From Muribaculaceae bacterium (GTDB taxonomy: Bacteria; Bacteroidota; Bacteroidia; Bacteroidales; Muribaculaceae), in assembly GCA_022509165.1 (NCBI GenBank), contig JAFLTT010000002.1:1-64000 (forward strand): a stretch of 64,000 nucleotides of DNA, in the 5' to 3' direction. Below are positions 16,697 through 24,935 of the stretch, piece by piece. The notes beneath the pieces were generated by a model. It was not told where the DNA came from and searched no databases. It saw only the letters and a list, made by a program, of their open reading frames with translations. Position 1 is the stretch's first letter, and every line of letters starts with the position of its first letter. A program made the translations under genes and the position numbers.

Positions 16697-18535
16697 ATGA
16701 AAAAGTTATTCTATTTATTTGCAGCGGCAGCCTTGATACTTGGCAGCTGTAGCGACAAAGAGCCGGAAAACAATCCCGGAGGCGAAAGCGGTGGTGGTGG
16801 AAGTGATACCCCGGAAGTAACCGGTCCTACTCTGGCATTCGGTTATTGCGGCGATCTCTATACGGCAATAGGCTCTAGATACGCCGGAACTGTTCTCGAA
16901 GCTGCTATCCAGATTCCTATGGCACAGGCTCAACAATGGATAGGCAATAAGGTTACCGGTATTAGAATCGGTTTCGGCCAGGGTTCTACAGATAATATAA
17001 TGGTGTTTGTTACCAAAACCCTTACAGGTACACCTATTGTTATTGAGCCGGCAAAGATCACTACTATGATGGGATGGAATGAGATTACCTTCAAGACACC
17101 CTATGAAATCGATGGTAGTCCTTTCTATATTGGATACCAGTACCAACAGATGAATGTGACTGAATATCCGATTGGATTCGACTATGTGGTCACAGATTCT
17201 CCATATGCGGATAATTTAGGGTTTGATAATGAATGGGACCATCTCGGATCCCTTTTCGGAAGTGTCTGCATACAGGCAATGGTGAGCGGAGAGAATCTTC
17301 CTGAAAATGATGTCATAGTAAATACTCTTTACCTGCCGGACTTCGCTCTGACTAATGAATCATTCAATTCACTCATTCAGGTAGGCAATACCGGTACAAA
17401 AACTGTAAACAGTCTCACTGTTACCGGATCTGTAGGTGGAGTAGAGGTAGTAAATCAGACCGTAACTTTGGAAACCCCTCTGAAGACAGGAGAATTTGAC
17501 TATGTTGAGGTAGACGGGTTGACCTGTAATACAGATGGTGTAAACATTCCTGTGACCCTTGCAGTGACTCAGGTGAACGGTGTGCAACCTGCTTCAGCGG
17601 TCAACAAATCTGTGACCGGCAGCGTAAATTGTGCTGATACAAGTTATGATAGAAATGTAGTATTTGAAGAATTCACCGGCACATGGTGCATATGGTGTCC
17701 CAGAGGTATTGTAGGAATGCAGTATATGGAGGAAAATTATGGCGATGACGGCTTTATAGGTGTTGCAGGTCATATGAGTCAAGATGGAGGAACTGCTGAC
17801 CCGATGGAATCACCAACATACGCTGAGGTAGTTGATTTCTTCAGTCAGAGCAGTTTCCCAAGTGCAATAGTAGACCGTAAATATTATTTCGACCCGGGTC
17901 CCGATACTATGGAGGAATATTTCCAGATCCAGAAAGAAACTCCTTCAGTAGCCGGTGTAGAAATCTCAGCAACCTACAATGCAAGCGATGAAACCGTAAG
18001 TGTGACCGGTACTTCAGAATTTGCTCTGAATCTGTCTGATGTCAATTATGGATGGGTATTTATCTTGTGCGAAAACAAGGTTGGCCCTTACAACCAAAGC
18101 AATGGCTACGCCGGTGGTTCTGAAGGTGAAATGGGCGGTTGGGAAAAACTTCCGAGCCGTGTGGCCTGGATTTACAATGAAGTGGCTCGTGATGTCGTAG
18201 GTCCGTTCGGTGCTACCGGAAGCATTCCTGCCAATATCACAAAGGCAACTAAATATTCTTACGATGCAACTCTTGATGCCGGTGATGTAGTGGATATCAA
18301 CAACTGCTATGTTGTAGGTATGATTGTAGCTCCTACAGGAGAGTGGGAGGTGATCAATGGAGCCAAAGTATCTGTGAGCGACAACTCTGTGGCAACACAA
18401 GGTATGAAGCCTTATGCTAAGACCCGTTCAAGCAAGAAAACTGCTGGTAAAATCGATAAAAGAAGCAGTTACAAAAATCAACTGGAACCGGAAAAAGCCG
18501 GACAGGACTCTCGTTTCCACAGCCTTAAAAAATAA
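16697..18535 (+). CDS. Omp28-type lipoprotein with N-terminal beta domain
   Basis: Lipoprotein of 612 residues: lipobox LILGSC (Cys18), then a Gly/Ser linker (GGESGGGGS) typical of surface-exposed lipoproteins. Residues 40-310 are beta-rich and include a lectin- or Ig-like region. From about 318 the Omp28/thioredoxin-like domain begins with VVFEEFTGTWCIWCPRG (Cys331, Cys334) and continues with FPSAIVDRKYYFDPG, which supplies a cis-Pro-like position. The last 40 residues are very basic (KTRSSKKTAGKIDKRSSYK) and there is no T9SS tail. Compared with the gene at 15045 it is the same fold with an added N-terminal module. Function is unproved; context suggests a role in the redox or assembly of surface proteins. 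Confidence 0.82.
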   Translation: MKKLFYLFAAAALILGSCSDKEPENNPGGESGGGGSDTPEVTGPTLAFGYCGDLYTAIGSRYAGTVLEAAIQIPMAQAQQWIGNKVTGIRIGFGQGSTDNIMVFVTKTLTGTPIVIEPAKITTMMGWNEITFKTPYEIDGSPFYIGYQYQQMNVTEYPIGFDYVVTDSPYADNLGFDNEWDHLGSLFGSVCIQAMVSGENLPENDVIVNTLYLPDFALTNESFNSLIQVGNTGTKTVNSLTVTGSVGGVEVVNQTVTLETPLKTGEFDYVEVDGLTCNTDGVNIPVTLAVTQVNGVQPASAVNKSVTGSVNCADTSYDRNVVFEEFTGTWCIWCPRGIVGMQYMEENYGDDGFIGVAGHMSQDGGTADPMESPTYAEVVDFFSQSSFPSAIVDRKYYFDPGPDTMEEYFQIQKETPSVAGVEISATYNASDETVSVTGTSEFALNLSDVNYGWVFILCENKVGPYNQSNGYAGGSEGEMGGWEKLPSRVAWIYNEVARDVVGPFGATGSIPANITKATKYSYDATLDAGDVVDINNCYVVGMIVAPTGEWEVINGAKVSVSDNSVATQGMKPYAKTRSSKKTAGKIDKRSSYKNQLEPEKAGQDSRFHSLKK

Positions 18536-18551
18536 GGTTTTATGATAAAAA

Positions 18552-18593
18552 CACTATCCCTGTATCCGGTTTGTTCCGGAGCACAGGGATAGT
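18552..18593 (+). terminator. Hairpin after the second Omp28-type gene
   Basis: ACTATCCCTGT (18552-18562) pairs with ACAGGGATAGT (18583-18593), and an inner TCCGG/CCGGA pair closes the loop. No strong T run follows, so it may be a processing or attenuation hairpin rather than a full terminator; the next gene starts 26 bp later. Confidence 0.65.
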
Positions 18594-18618
18594 ATTATAA
18601 AAAATTAGACTTTATAAA

Positions 18619-19578
18619 ATGAAAAACTCTATACTTCTCAGTTTAGGACTCGTCTGTATGATGGGTTTCACCGCACAGGCTCAAGTGTCGGTGGTAACCG
18701 TGGAGCCGGCCCCAAGCAGTAATTCATATGATCCGGTGACCAATTACGAGATTATGGTTTATGCTAATCAAGGCATTACAACTTTCGGCGAAGCCACGAT
18801 CAGTTATAATGACACAGAACTAACTCTTGAAAAAGGACTATATGCAGGTACAAACGGTGCACCGGGTGCCGAGGGTCTGCAATTGAAGATTTCATATCCC
18901 GGGCTACCGGTAAACTATGTAAAACAGGCTATGGAAGCAGGAGCCAACTCATTTACAGTTAAGATTACGGATGTGATGTGTGGCGATGAACCTGTGGCAG
19001 AGAGCTCTCTCGACAATCCTTATATAGAGGTAAACAACGGTACGATAACTCTTGAATACGGGCTTTCAGCACCGGCTGTTTATTTGGCAGATGATTCAGT
19101 TTGGCCTGCTACTTTTTATAAATATTGGGCCCCCGGAGAAATGGGTTCTGTTGCAATAATGGTGTTTGACCAACCTGTTAAAGAGGTATATGAAGCCAAT
19201 GTGATTATGGCTCATGCCGAACCAAGTTCACCTCTTCCTGACGGAGTGGAAGTTTACCCCCTGACACCGATAATTGATGGCGACACCATAAGTTTTGATC
19301 TGGCCGGTGTAGAACGTGATTCATCACGCAGCGAAGTAACTATTCAAGTTACGACAGTGACCGGAGAGAATGGTCTGCCGGCTGATATGGGTGGTGGTTC
19401 ACCTGTGTTTACACTTTATCTTCCCTATTCGGCTCAAGAAGTGGGAGGAGTTGCAGGTATAGCAACCGATGCAAACCAAGCTAACACTATCTATAATCTG
19501 AACGGTGTGAAGGTGAACAGCGAAAAGCCCCAACCCGGCATCTACATCATCAACGGCAAAAAAGTTGTGGTTAAGTAA
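18619..19578 (+). CDS. Secreted beta-rich protein with T9SS-type tail (319 residues)
   Basis: Function unknown. The signal peptide is MKNSILLSLGLVCMMGFTAQA. The body holds two similar Ig-like beta segments of about 115 residues (first around 25-140, second around 145-260), each with a phrase such as FGEATISYNDTELTLEKG or YEANVIMAHAEPSS. This is a smaller relative in style of the protein at 10537-12285. The end (NTIYNLNGVKVNSEKPQP, then GIYIINGKKVVVK) is a T9SS type A tail. Its stop codon runs straight into copy C of the AT-rich repeat. The gene closes the rightward envelope cluster; msrAB beyond it is read toward it. Confidence 0.75.
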   Translation: MKNSILLSLGLVCMMGFTAQAQVSVVTVEPAPSSNSYDPVTNYEIMVYANQGITTFGEATISYNDTELTLEKGLYAGTNGAPGAEGLQLKISYPGLPVNYVKQAMEAGANSFTVKITDVMCGDEPVAESSLDNPYIEVNNGTITLEYGLSAPAVYLADDSVWPATFYKYWAPGEMGSVAIMVFDQPVKEVYEANVIMAHAEPSSPLPDGVEVYPLTPIIDGDTISFDLAGVERDSSRSEVTIQVTTVTGENGLPADMGGGSPVFTLYLPYSAQEVGGVAGIATDANQANTIYNLNGVKVNSEKPQPGIYIINGKKVVVK

Positions 19579-19852
19579 TAAACAATAAACAATAAACATT
19601 AAGTGAGTTACTTACGTAAAGTAATAAACAATAAACAATAAACAATAAACAATAAGTGAGTTACTTACGTAAAGTAATAAACAGTAAACAATAAACAATA
19701 AGTGAGTTACTTTTTGATAAGGTAGCTCACTTATTATTTTGCGTTTATCGTTTATCGTGATTCGTTAACCGCTTTATAATACTATTCTACTTATTGTTTA
19801 TTGTTTAATGTTTAATGTTTAATAAACAATAATCAAGATTATTGTTTATTTT
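19576..19852. repeat. Dispersed AT-rich 7-bp-period repeat, copy C (largest)
   Basis: Three tandem units of 46-53 bp occupy 19576-19721. Each consists of TAATAAAC, a run of two to four AATAAAC heptamers (one GTAAAC variant), then AATAAGTGAGTTACTT and, in the first two, ACGTAAAG. The right part (19741-19830) repeats copy A: TTTATCGTTTATCG, TAATACTATTCTACTTATTG and TTTATTG/TTTAATG units. The repeat spans the whole gap between two converging genes. It starts at the stop codon of the gene on the left, and on the minus strand the last codons of msrAB (AATAAACAATAA) are also a repeat unit. Confidence 0.92.
19697..19735. terminator. Bidirectional terminator-like hairpin within repeat C
   Basis: AATAAGTGAGTTAC (19697-19710) pairs with GTAGCTCACTTATT (19722-19735) over 14 positions with one G-U type mismatch. 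It sits between converging genes, so it probably ends transcripts from both. Confidence 0.7.
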
Positions 19853-21002
19853 GCTTAACCAGCGGGATCAGGTCGCCATACCCTTCTTTCTTCATGTCTT
19901 CTAAGGGTATGAACTTCAGAGATGCACTGTTGATACAATACCTCATTCCACCCAGTTCGGCCGGTCCGTCGTTGAACACATGACCCAGATGTGAGTCTCC
20001 GCTTTTACTCCTTACCTCTATACGGTTCATTCCATGAGAAGTATCTACATACCCCTTTACCACATCGGCAGTGATAGGCTTTGAGAAGGCCGGCCATCCG
20101 CAACCACTTTCAAATTTATCAGTAGAAAGGAAAAGTGGTTCGCCGGTGACTATATCAACGTAAATACCGGGACGGAATTCCTTGTCATATTTATTGGCAT
20201 AAGGTCTTTCAGTTGCAGCATTCTGTGTCACCTCATACTGAAGGGGAGTGAGTTGTTTTCTCAACTGTTCGTCAGACGGCTTGGTATAAGTACGTTCCAG
20301 ACTTCCTTTTTCTGTTTCGGGCTGAATTTTTTCTTTATTCAGTAAGGTCGTGTCTCTGGCTTCACGAGCCATACGGAACAAGGCCGGACTTATATGGCAA
20401 TATCCTCCGGGATTTTTATCTAAGTAATCCTGATGATAATCTTCGGCCGGATAGAAATTCTTAAGCGGACCTACCTCTATTGCCAAAGGCTTAGAGTATT
20501 TCTTTTGCAGATTAGCCACACTCTGCTCTATTACCGGGAGTTCGGAAGGATCTGTATAGTAAATTCCTGTACGGTACTGAGTGCCGCGATCATTGCCTTG
20601 TTTGTTTAGCGAGGTCGGATCGATAGTTTCATAATAGAGATTCAGCAGGAAGGGGAGTGAAACTTCCTTAGGATTATATGTAACCTTTACAGTCTCAGCT
20701 GCACCGGTCCGACCCGTGCATACTTCACGATAAGTGGGATCGGGCACATTGCTGTTGGCATATCCTACTTCAGCGTTTTCCACACCATGAATCATTTTCA
20801 TAAAATGCTCTGTTCCCCAGAAGCATCCTCCGGCGAGGTAAATAGTATTTGTATCCATATTTTTGTCTTGTTGAGTTTGTTGCGATGTCTGTATCTGAGA
20901 GGAGAAAGAGTCGTGTGTAGTTTGTCCGCTCCCGGCTGAGCATGAACAAAATGACAGCGTGAAAGCCACTGCAGTGATGTATTTCCCTAAATTATTCTTC
21001 AT
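19839..21002 (-). CDS. msrAB: Bifunctional peptide-methionine sulfoxide reductase MsrA/MsrB, lipoprotein form
   Basis: It reduces both S- and R-methionine sulfoxide in oxidised proteins. The N-terminus has a signal sequence with a lipobox-like SFCSC (Cys21), so it acts outside the cytoplasm. The MsrA domain (about 52-215) has [10 protein letters not shown] with the catalytic Cys60 and a typical GYAN region and YHQDYL. The MsrB domain (about 245-375) has [26 protein letters not shown] and the catalytic Cys356 in [12 protein letters not shown]. The two zinc-binding CxxC pairs of many MsrB proteins are absent, as is common in fused forms. The last residues (NKQ and stop) are encoded by repeat C. 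The gene is convergent with the T9SS-tailed gene on its left. Confidence 0.96.
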   Translation of the reverse strand: MKNNLGKYITAVAFTLSFCSCSAGSGQTTHDSFSSQIQTSQQTQQDKNMDTNTIYLAGGCFWGTEHFMKMIHGVENAEVGYANSNVPDPTYREVCTGRTGAAETVKVTYNPKEVSLPFLLNLYYETIDPTSLNKQGNDRGTQYRTGIYYTDPSELPVIEQSVANLQKKYSKPLAIEVGPLKNFYPAEDYHQDYLDKNPGGYCHISPALFRMAREARDTTLLNKEKIQPETEKGSLERTYTKPSDEQLRKQLTPLQYEVTQNAATERPYANKYDKEFRPGIYVDIVTGEPLFLSTDKFESGCGWPAFSKPITADVVKGYVDTSHGMNRIEVRSKSGDSHLGHVFNDGPAELGGMRYCINSASLKFIPLEDMKKEGYGDLIPLVKQNKQ

Positions 21003-21090
21003 GACTCTGTCTTCTTCTAAGATAAAAAATTTGGTTGCTTTGTAGTTTTAACAAATTGGTGTAATCGAAGTTCATTTCATGAAATTACAT

Positions 21091-21098
21091 TAACTTTG
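21091..21098 (+). promoter_or_regulatory. -7 element of the EamA transporter gene
   Basis: TAACTTTG lies only 5 bp before the ATG at 21104 (2 bp before an in-frame GTG at 21101). No clear TTTG is found at -33. The expected transcription start falls at about 21102-21105, which would make the mRNA leaderless. Confidence 0.6.
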
Positions 21099-21103
21099 CA
21101 GTG

Positions 21104-22105
21104 ATGAAAAAAGGATTTCTGATAGGCAATCTTTGTATCCTCATAGCTGAGATATTCTGGGGTGTCAACGTGTCAGTTACCAAAGCCTTGATACCGGAAT
21201 GGATGACGGCATACGGTATCATAATAGTGAGGCTGGTAGGAGGAGCCATACTTATGTGGCTTGCTTCTCTGTTTGTGAAGAACTCCAAGATTATCAAAGG
21301 CGACTGGATAAAACTTATTTTGGGTGGAGCCATCGGCCTTTTCCTTTTTATATTTCTATTTATCCTCTCACTTAAATATGGCAACCCTATAGATATTTCC
21401 ATCATAATGACGTTGCCACCGATGTTTGTGATACTAATCGGTGTGATATTCCAGCATCAACGGCCCTATTGGGTAGAATATCTGGGTGTGGTAGTAAGTT
21501 TCATAGGGGCTGCAATCGTGATATTGGATGGAGGCAAAGGCCATAGCGGCAGCAATAATTTACTTGGAGACATACTTGCAATTTTATCCACTATCTGCTA
21601 TGCTTTCTATCTGGTGATATTAGTAGGACCTACCCGGACTTACAAGCCTATCACGATGCTTAAATGGGTTTTCCTTTTCGCTGCTATCCCGGCATTGGTG
21701 CTGATCCCCTTTGCAACCCACCAGCCCATATTCCACACACGGGAAGCGGTGCCATGGATAGAAATAGCCTTCATACTTTTCTGTGTCACTTTCATTGCTT
21801 ACTTCCTTGTAGAGCCGGCCATAAAATATATAGGCTCAGAACTGGTGTCGATTTATCAATACCTGCTTCCCGTTTTTGCCACGGTATCGGCAGTGCTTAT
21901 GGGTCTTGCACACTTGAAATGGCTTCAGATTGTGGCAATGGTTATTATAGTGGCCGGGATGGTACTCACCAATGTGGGTAAAAAACATAGAAAAAAAGAG
22001 ATAGGCTCCACTCCGGAATCTGCTTCACAATCTTCTCAGACTCCCGATGAAAAGGTTCAGACACAGATGCAGATGACGGCACAAACTCAAACACAAAGCA
22101 AATAA
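21104..22105 (+). CDS. EamA/DMT-family transporter
   Basis: A cytoplasmic membrane transporter with ten predicted helices in two EamA repeats (first about 10-140, second about 160-295). GNLCILIAEIFWGVNVSVTK and the proline-containing helix ILLSLKYGNPIDISIIMTL-type pattern are typical of the drug/metabolite transporter family. The C-terminal 35 residues are a polar tail rich in Gln and Thr (TQMQMTAQTQTQSK). I chose the ATG at 21104; the first helix begins a few residues later, so no downstream start is possible. An in-frame GTG three bases earlier is an alternative. The NDH-2-like gene follows 11 bp downstream, so the two are probably cotranscribed. The substrate is unknown; family members export amino acids, nucleobases or drugs. 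Confidence 0.88.
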   Translation: MKKGFLIGNLCILIAEIFWGVNVSVTKALIPEWMTAYGIIIVRLVGGAILMWLASLFVKNSKIIKGDWIKLILGGAIGLFLFIFLFILSLKYGNPIDISIIMTLPPMFVILIGVIFQHQRPYWVEYLGVVVSFIGAAIVILDGGKGHSGSNNLLGDILAILSTICYAFYLVILVGPTRTYKPITMLKWVFLFAAIPALVLIPFATHQPIFHTREAVPWIEIAFILFCVTFIAYFLVEPAIKYIGSELVSIYQYLLPVFATVSAVLMGLAHLKWLQIVAMVIIVAGMVLTNVGKKHRKKEIGSTPESASQSSQTPDEKVQTQMQMTAQTQTQSK

Positions 22106-22116
22106 CAATTGATAAG

Positions 22117-23379
22117 ATGGAAAGAATTGTAGTGATTGGAGGAGGTTTTGCCGGAATAAATTTCATGGCAAAGATCGATACCTCAAAGTATGAGGTAAAG
22201 GTTGTGGACAGAAACAATTTCCATTGTTTCCCGCCACTATTCTATCAGATCGCCTCTTCAGGTCTTGTGCCCTCTAATATCTGTTTCCCCTTGCGACGCG
22301 AGCTCCATAAGCGTAAGAATATCACTTATCACATGGGGCATGTGAAAGAAATTGACATAAAGGCCAAGACAATCACTACCAGTTATGAAACCATTGAATA
22401 CGACAAACTGGTGATTGCAGCCGGTTCTACCAATAATTACTTTGGAATAAAAGACTTGGATAAGAAGGTATTTGGCATCAAGACAGTGGCAGAGGCATCC
22501 TATACCCGCGATGAGATTTTAGACAGGCTGGAACGTGGGGCAATCTGTAAGGATCCGGAAAGGCGTAAGGAGCTATTGAGTTTCCTGGTGGTAGGAGGTG
22601 GACCTTCGGGAGTGGAAATAGCCGGAGCACTCGGAGAAATGAAAAAAGATATAATTCCCAGAGAGTATCCCGAACTTAATCCGGATGACATCAATATCAC
22701 TCTTGTAGAGGGCAGCAACCGTCTGCTTGGGGCTATGAACGAGAAATGCTCTGAAAAGGCTTTGGAGTATCTCAAAAGTCTTATGGTAGATGTGCGTCTG
22801 GGAGAGATAATGAAGGGATATGACGACAAGATGGTGGAATTTGCCGACGGTCATAAGGAATACTGGGAGACATTGATATGGACAGCCGGTGTGAAGGGTG
22901 AACCCATGCCCGGTTTCCCGGAAGAGTGTATGCTTAAAAACGGTCGCATTCTTGTGGATGAATACAACCGGGTGAAAGGATTGCCGAATGTATTTGCCTT
23001 GGGCGACATCGCCTGTTGCATTGACGAGCAGTATCCGGCCGGCTTGCCTCAACTTGCTCAGCCCGCTATCCAAGGAGCAAAATGTCTGGCCAAGAACCTC
23101 AATGAAGGTGAATTCCGACATGTGTTCAAATATCGTGACAAAGGTTCTATGGCTACGGTAGGAAAACACCGGGCTGTAGTGCAGATGGGGAAAATGTTTT
23201 TCGGAGGATATGTTGCATGGCTCGGATGGATGTTTATTCACCTGATATCAATTCTGGGTATGCGCAACAAAGTGAATGTGCTCCTCAACTGGACCTGGAA
23301 TTATATCACCTACAGCACTTCATTAAGGTTGCTGTTAAGGCCTAAGAAATATCCCGAGAGACGGCATTGGGGCGACTGA
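22117..23379 (+). CDS. Type II NADH dehydrogenase-like FAD oxidoreductase
   Basis: A membrane-associated flavoprotein that, in this family, passes electrons from NAD(P)H to quinone without pumping protons. The FAD-binding fold opens with VVIGGGFAGINF (residues 5-16). The NAD-binding fold has FLVVGGGPSGVEIAGAL (156-172), and the family motif near the second FAD contact reads NVFALGDIA. The C-terminal 60 residues are amphipathic or hydrophobic (YVAWLGWMFIHLISILG), matching the membrane anchor of NDH-2. The length (420) is normal. It follows the EamA gene by 11 bp, and an nhaD gene comes next behind its own promoter. NDH-2 with a Na+/H+ antiporter is a plausible pairing for respiratory and ion balance, but that link is only by proximity. 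Confidence 0.88.
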   Translation: MERIVVIGGGFAGINFMAKIDTSKYEVKVVDRNNFHCFPPLFYQIASSGLVPSNICFPLRRELHKRKNITYHMGHVKEIDIKAKTITTSYETIEYDKLVIAAGSTNNYFGIKDLDKKVFGIKTVAEASYTRDEILDRLERGAICKDPERRKELLSFLVVGGGPSGVEIAGALGEMKKDIIPREYPELNPDDINITLVEGSNRLLGAMNEKCSEKALEYLKSLMVDVRLGEIMKGYDDKMVEFADGHKEYWETLIWTAGVKGEPMPGFPEECMLKNGRILVDEYNRVKGLPNVFALGDIACCIDEQYPAGLPQLAQPAIQGAKCLAKNLNEGEFRHVFKYRDKGSMATVGKHRAVVQMGKMFFGGYVAWLGWMFIHLISILGMRNKVNVLLNWTWNYITYSTSLRLLLRPKKYPERRHWGD

Positions 23380-23489
23380 TTCAAATACTTTCGGAAGGAT
23401 TGTTGCTGACAGTGAGCGAATAAGAAAATTATGCATATTTTTCCATGAATATAGGAGTGGAAAAATATGGCAAAGGTGAAAAAACTTCT

Positions 23490-23497
23490 TATATTTG
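23490..23497 (+). promoter_or_regulatory. -7 element of the nhaD gene
   Basis: TATATTTG, 67 bp before the nhaD start codon. No good -33 TTTG is present at the right spacing. Confidence 0.5.
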
Positions 23498-23564
23498 CAC
23501 ACTAATCCGTTTCCGGGTTTAGAAAGACCACGTAATCGCTTCACTAACCAAATTTCACAAAGGA

Positions 23565-24902
23565 ATGATAGCTGCTCTTATCGCCATCTTTGTTGTAGGC
23601 TACATTTTCATAGCCTGCGAACATGTTTTTTCTATCAACAAGGCGAGTGTGGCCATTATTATGTGTGGTATCCTTTGGGCCGTATACTCGCTATGCGCCC
23701 ACGATATGCTCATTTCCGAGGATATGGTGGAGGCTCTGGGAGACACATGTGAGATTGTGGTGTTTCTAATCGGTGCCATGACCATCGTGGAACTGATTGA
23801 CAAGTATGGCGGTTTCCGGTTTATTGTAGACAACATAAAGGCCGGCAACAAACGGGGCCTTATGTGGATGCTTTCTTTCATAGCTTTCTTCCTTTCGGCT
23901 GTACTCGACAATATGACCACCACTATCATCATGGTGATGATGCTGAGGAAATTATTGGCTGACCAGAAGGAAAGATGGCTTTTTGCTTGTATAATAGTAC
24001 TTTCCGCAAATGCCGGCGGTGCCTGGAGTCCTATCGGTGATATCACTACCATCATGCTCTGGATGAAAAATTATGTCACATCCGTTGATCTGATTGTAAA
24101 CCTGATATTACCCTCTATCATTTCGGTGGTAGTGCCGCTGATTATGGTTACGCCAATGATAAAACCGGAACCGCTGGCTCCGGTGGATAACCTGGAGCAA
24201 CGCACCGGTTTCGACCTTTATACCCACAACCGCAAACTCTCTTTCGTAATATTGGTATGCGGTGTGCTCGGGCTTCTCTTTGTGCCGGTATTCAAGGCTC
24301 TCACTCACCTGGCTCCCTATATCGGAATCCTGTTCTCTTTAGGCGTGCTTTGGGTGTTGACGGAAATACTGGTGCGCAAGCATAGTCTTGACGACAAAAT
24401 GCTTGGGAGAATCTCACAGATTATAAAGCATATCGATATGGATACCATCATCTTCTTCCTTGGTATCCTGATGTCGGTGGCTGCTTTGGGTCAGGCAGGA
24501 ATACTTACAAGCCTGGCAAACTGGCTCAACATCACTTTCCACAATCCATATATGATCAATGGTATTATCGGCATACTCTCGTCGATAGTGGACAATGTGC
24601 CTCTTGTGGCCGCTTGTATGGATATGTATCCGGTGGTAGACCAGACAGTGGTGGAGGCATCCTTAGATCCGGTATATACTTCCTATTTCCTGCAAGACGG
24701 ACTCTTCTGGCATCTTCTTACCTTCTGTGCCGGTGTGGGTGGCTCCATGCTGATAATAGGTTCGGCTGCCGGTGTAGTAGCCATGGGTATAGAGAAAATA
24801 CCTTTCGGCTGGTATCTTAAGAGGATAACCCTGCTTGCACTTTCCGGCTATCTTGCAGGTATGGCATTCATTTGGCTCGAGACATTCTTCCTCGAGATCT
24901 GA
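23565..24902 (+). CDS. nhaD: NhaD-type Na+/H+ antiporter
   Basis: A cytoplasmic membrane antiporter with about 12 helices (ArsB/NhaD superfamily). Diagnostic segments are SAVLDNMTTTIIMVMMLRKL (about residues 108-127), SANAGGAWSPIGDITTIMLW (about 146-165) and IVDNVPLVAACM (about 343-354). These conserved Asp/Asn/Thr residues form the ion path in NhaD. The start at 23565 is preceded by AAAGGA, one of the few good ribosome-binding sites here. It ends 34 bp before the converging priA stop, with a small ACCCTATACAGGGT hairpin between the two. It exports Na+ or Li+ in exchange for protons. Confidence 0.93.
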   Translation: MIAALIAIFVVGYIFIACEHVFSINKASVAIIMCGILWAVYSLCAHDMLISEDMVEALGDTCEIVVFLIGAMTIVELIDKYGGFRFIVDNIKAGNKRGLMWMLSFIAFFLSAVLDNMTTTIIMVMMLRKLLADQKERWLFACIIVLSANAGGAWSPIGDITTIMLWMKNYVTSVDLIVNLILPSIISVVVPLIMVTPMIKPEPLAPVDNLEQRTGFDLYTHNRKLSFVILVCGVLGLLFVPVFKALTHLAPYIGILFSLGVLWVLTEILVRKHSLDDKMLGRISQIIKHIDMDTIIFFLGILMSVAALGQAGILTSLANWLNITFHNPYMINGIIGILSSIVDNVPLVAACMDMYPVVDQTVVEASLDPVYTSYFLQDGLFWHLLTFCAGVGGSMLIIGSAAGVVAMGIEKIPFGWYLKRITLLALSGYLAGMAFIWLETFFLEI

Positions 24903-24935
24903 ACCCTAAATTTTATGGGAAACGGCCTCTGAACC

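Noticed and set aside
15816..19852. Insertion sequence at the AT-rich repeats
   Set aside because: No transposase frame or defined terminal inverted repeats with target duplication are present.
22573..23241. 222-residue minus-strand frame over the NDH-2-like gene
   Set aside because: The opposite strand carries two intact dinucleotide-binding motifs; this frame is rich in His/Ser/Phe from antisense codons.
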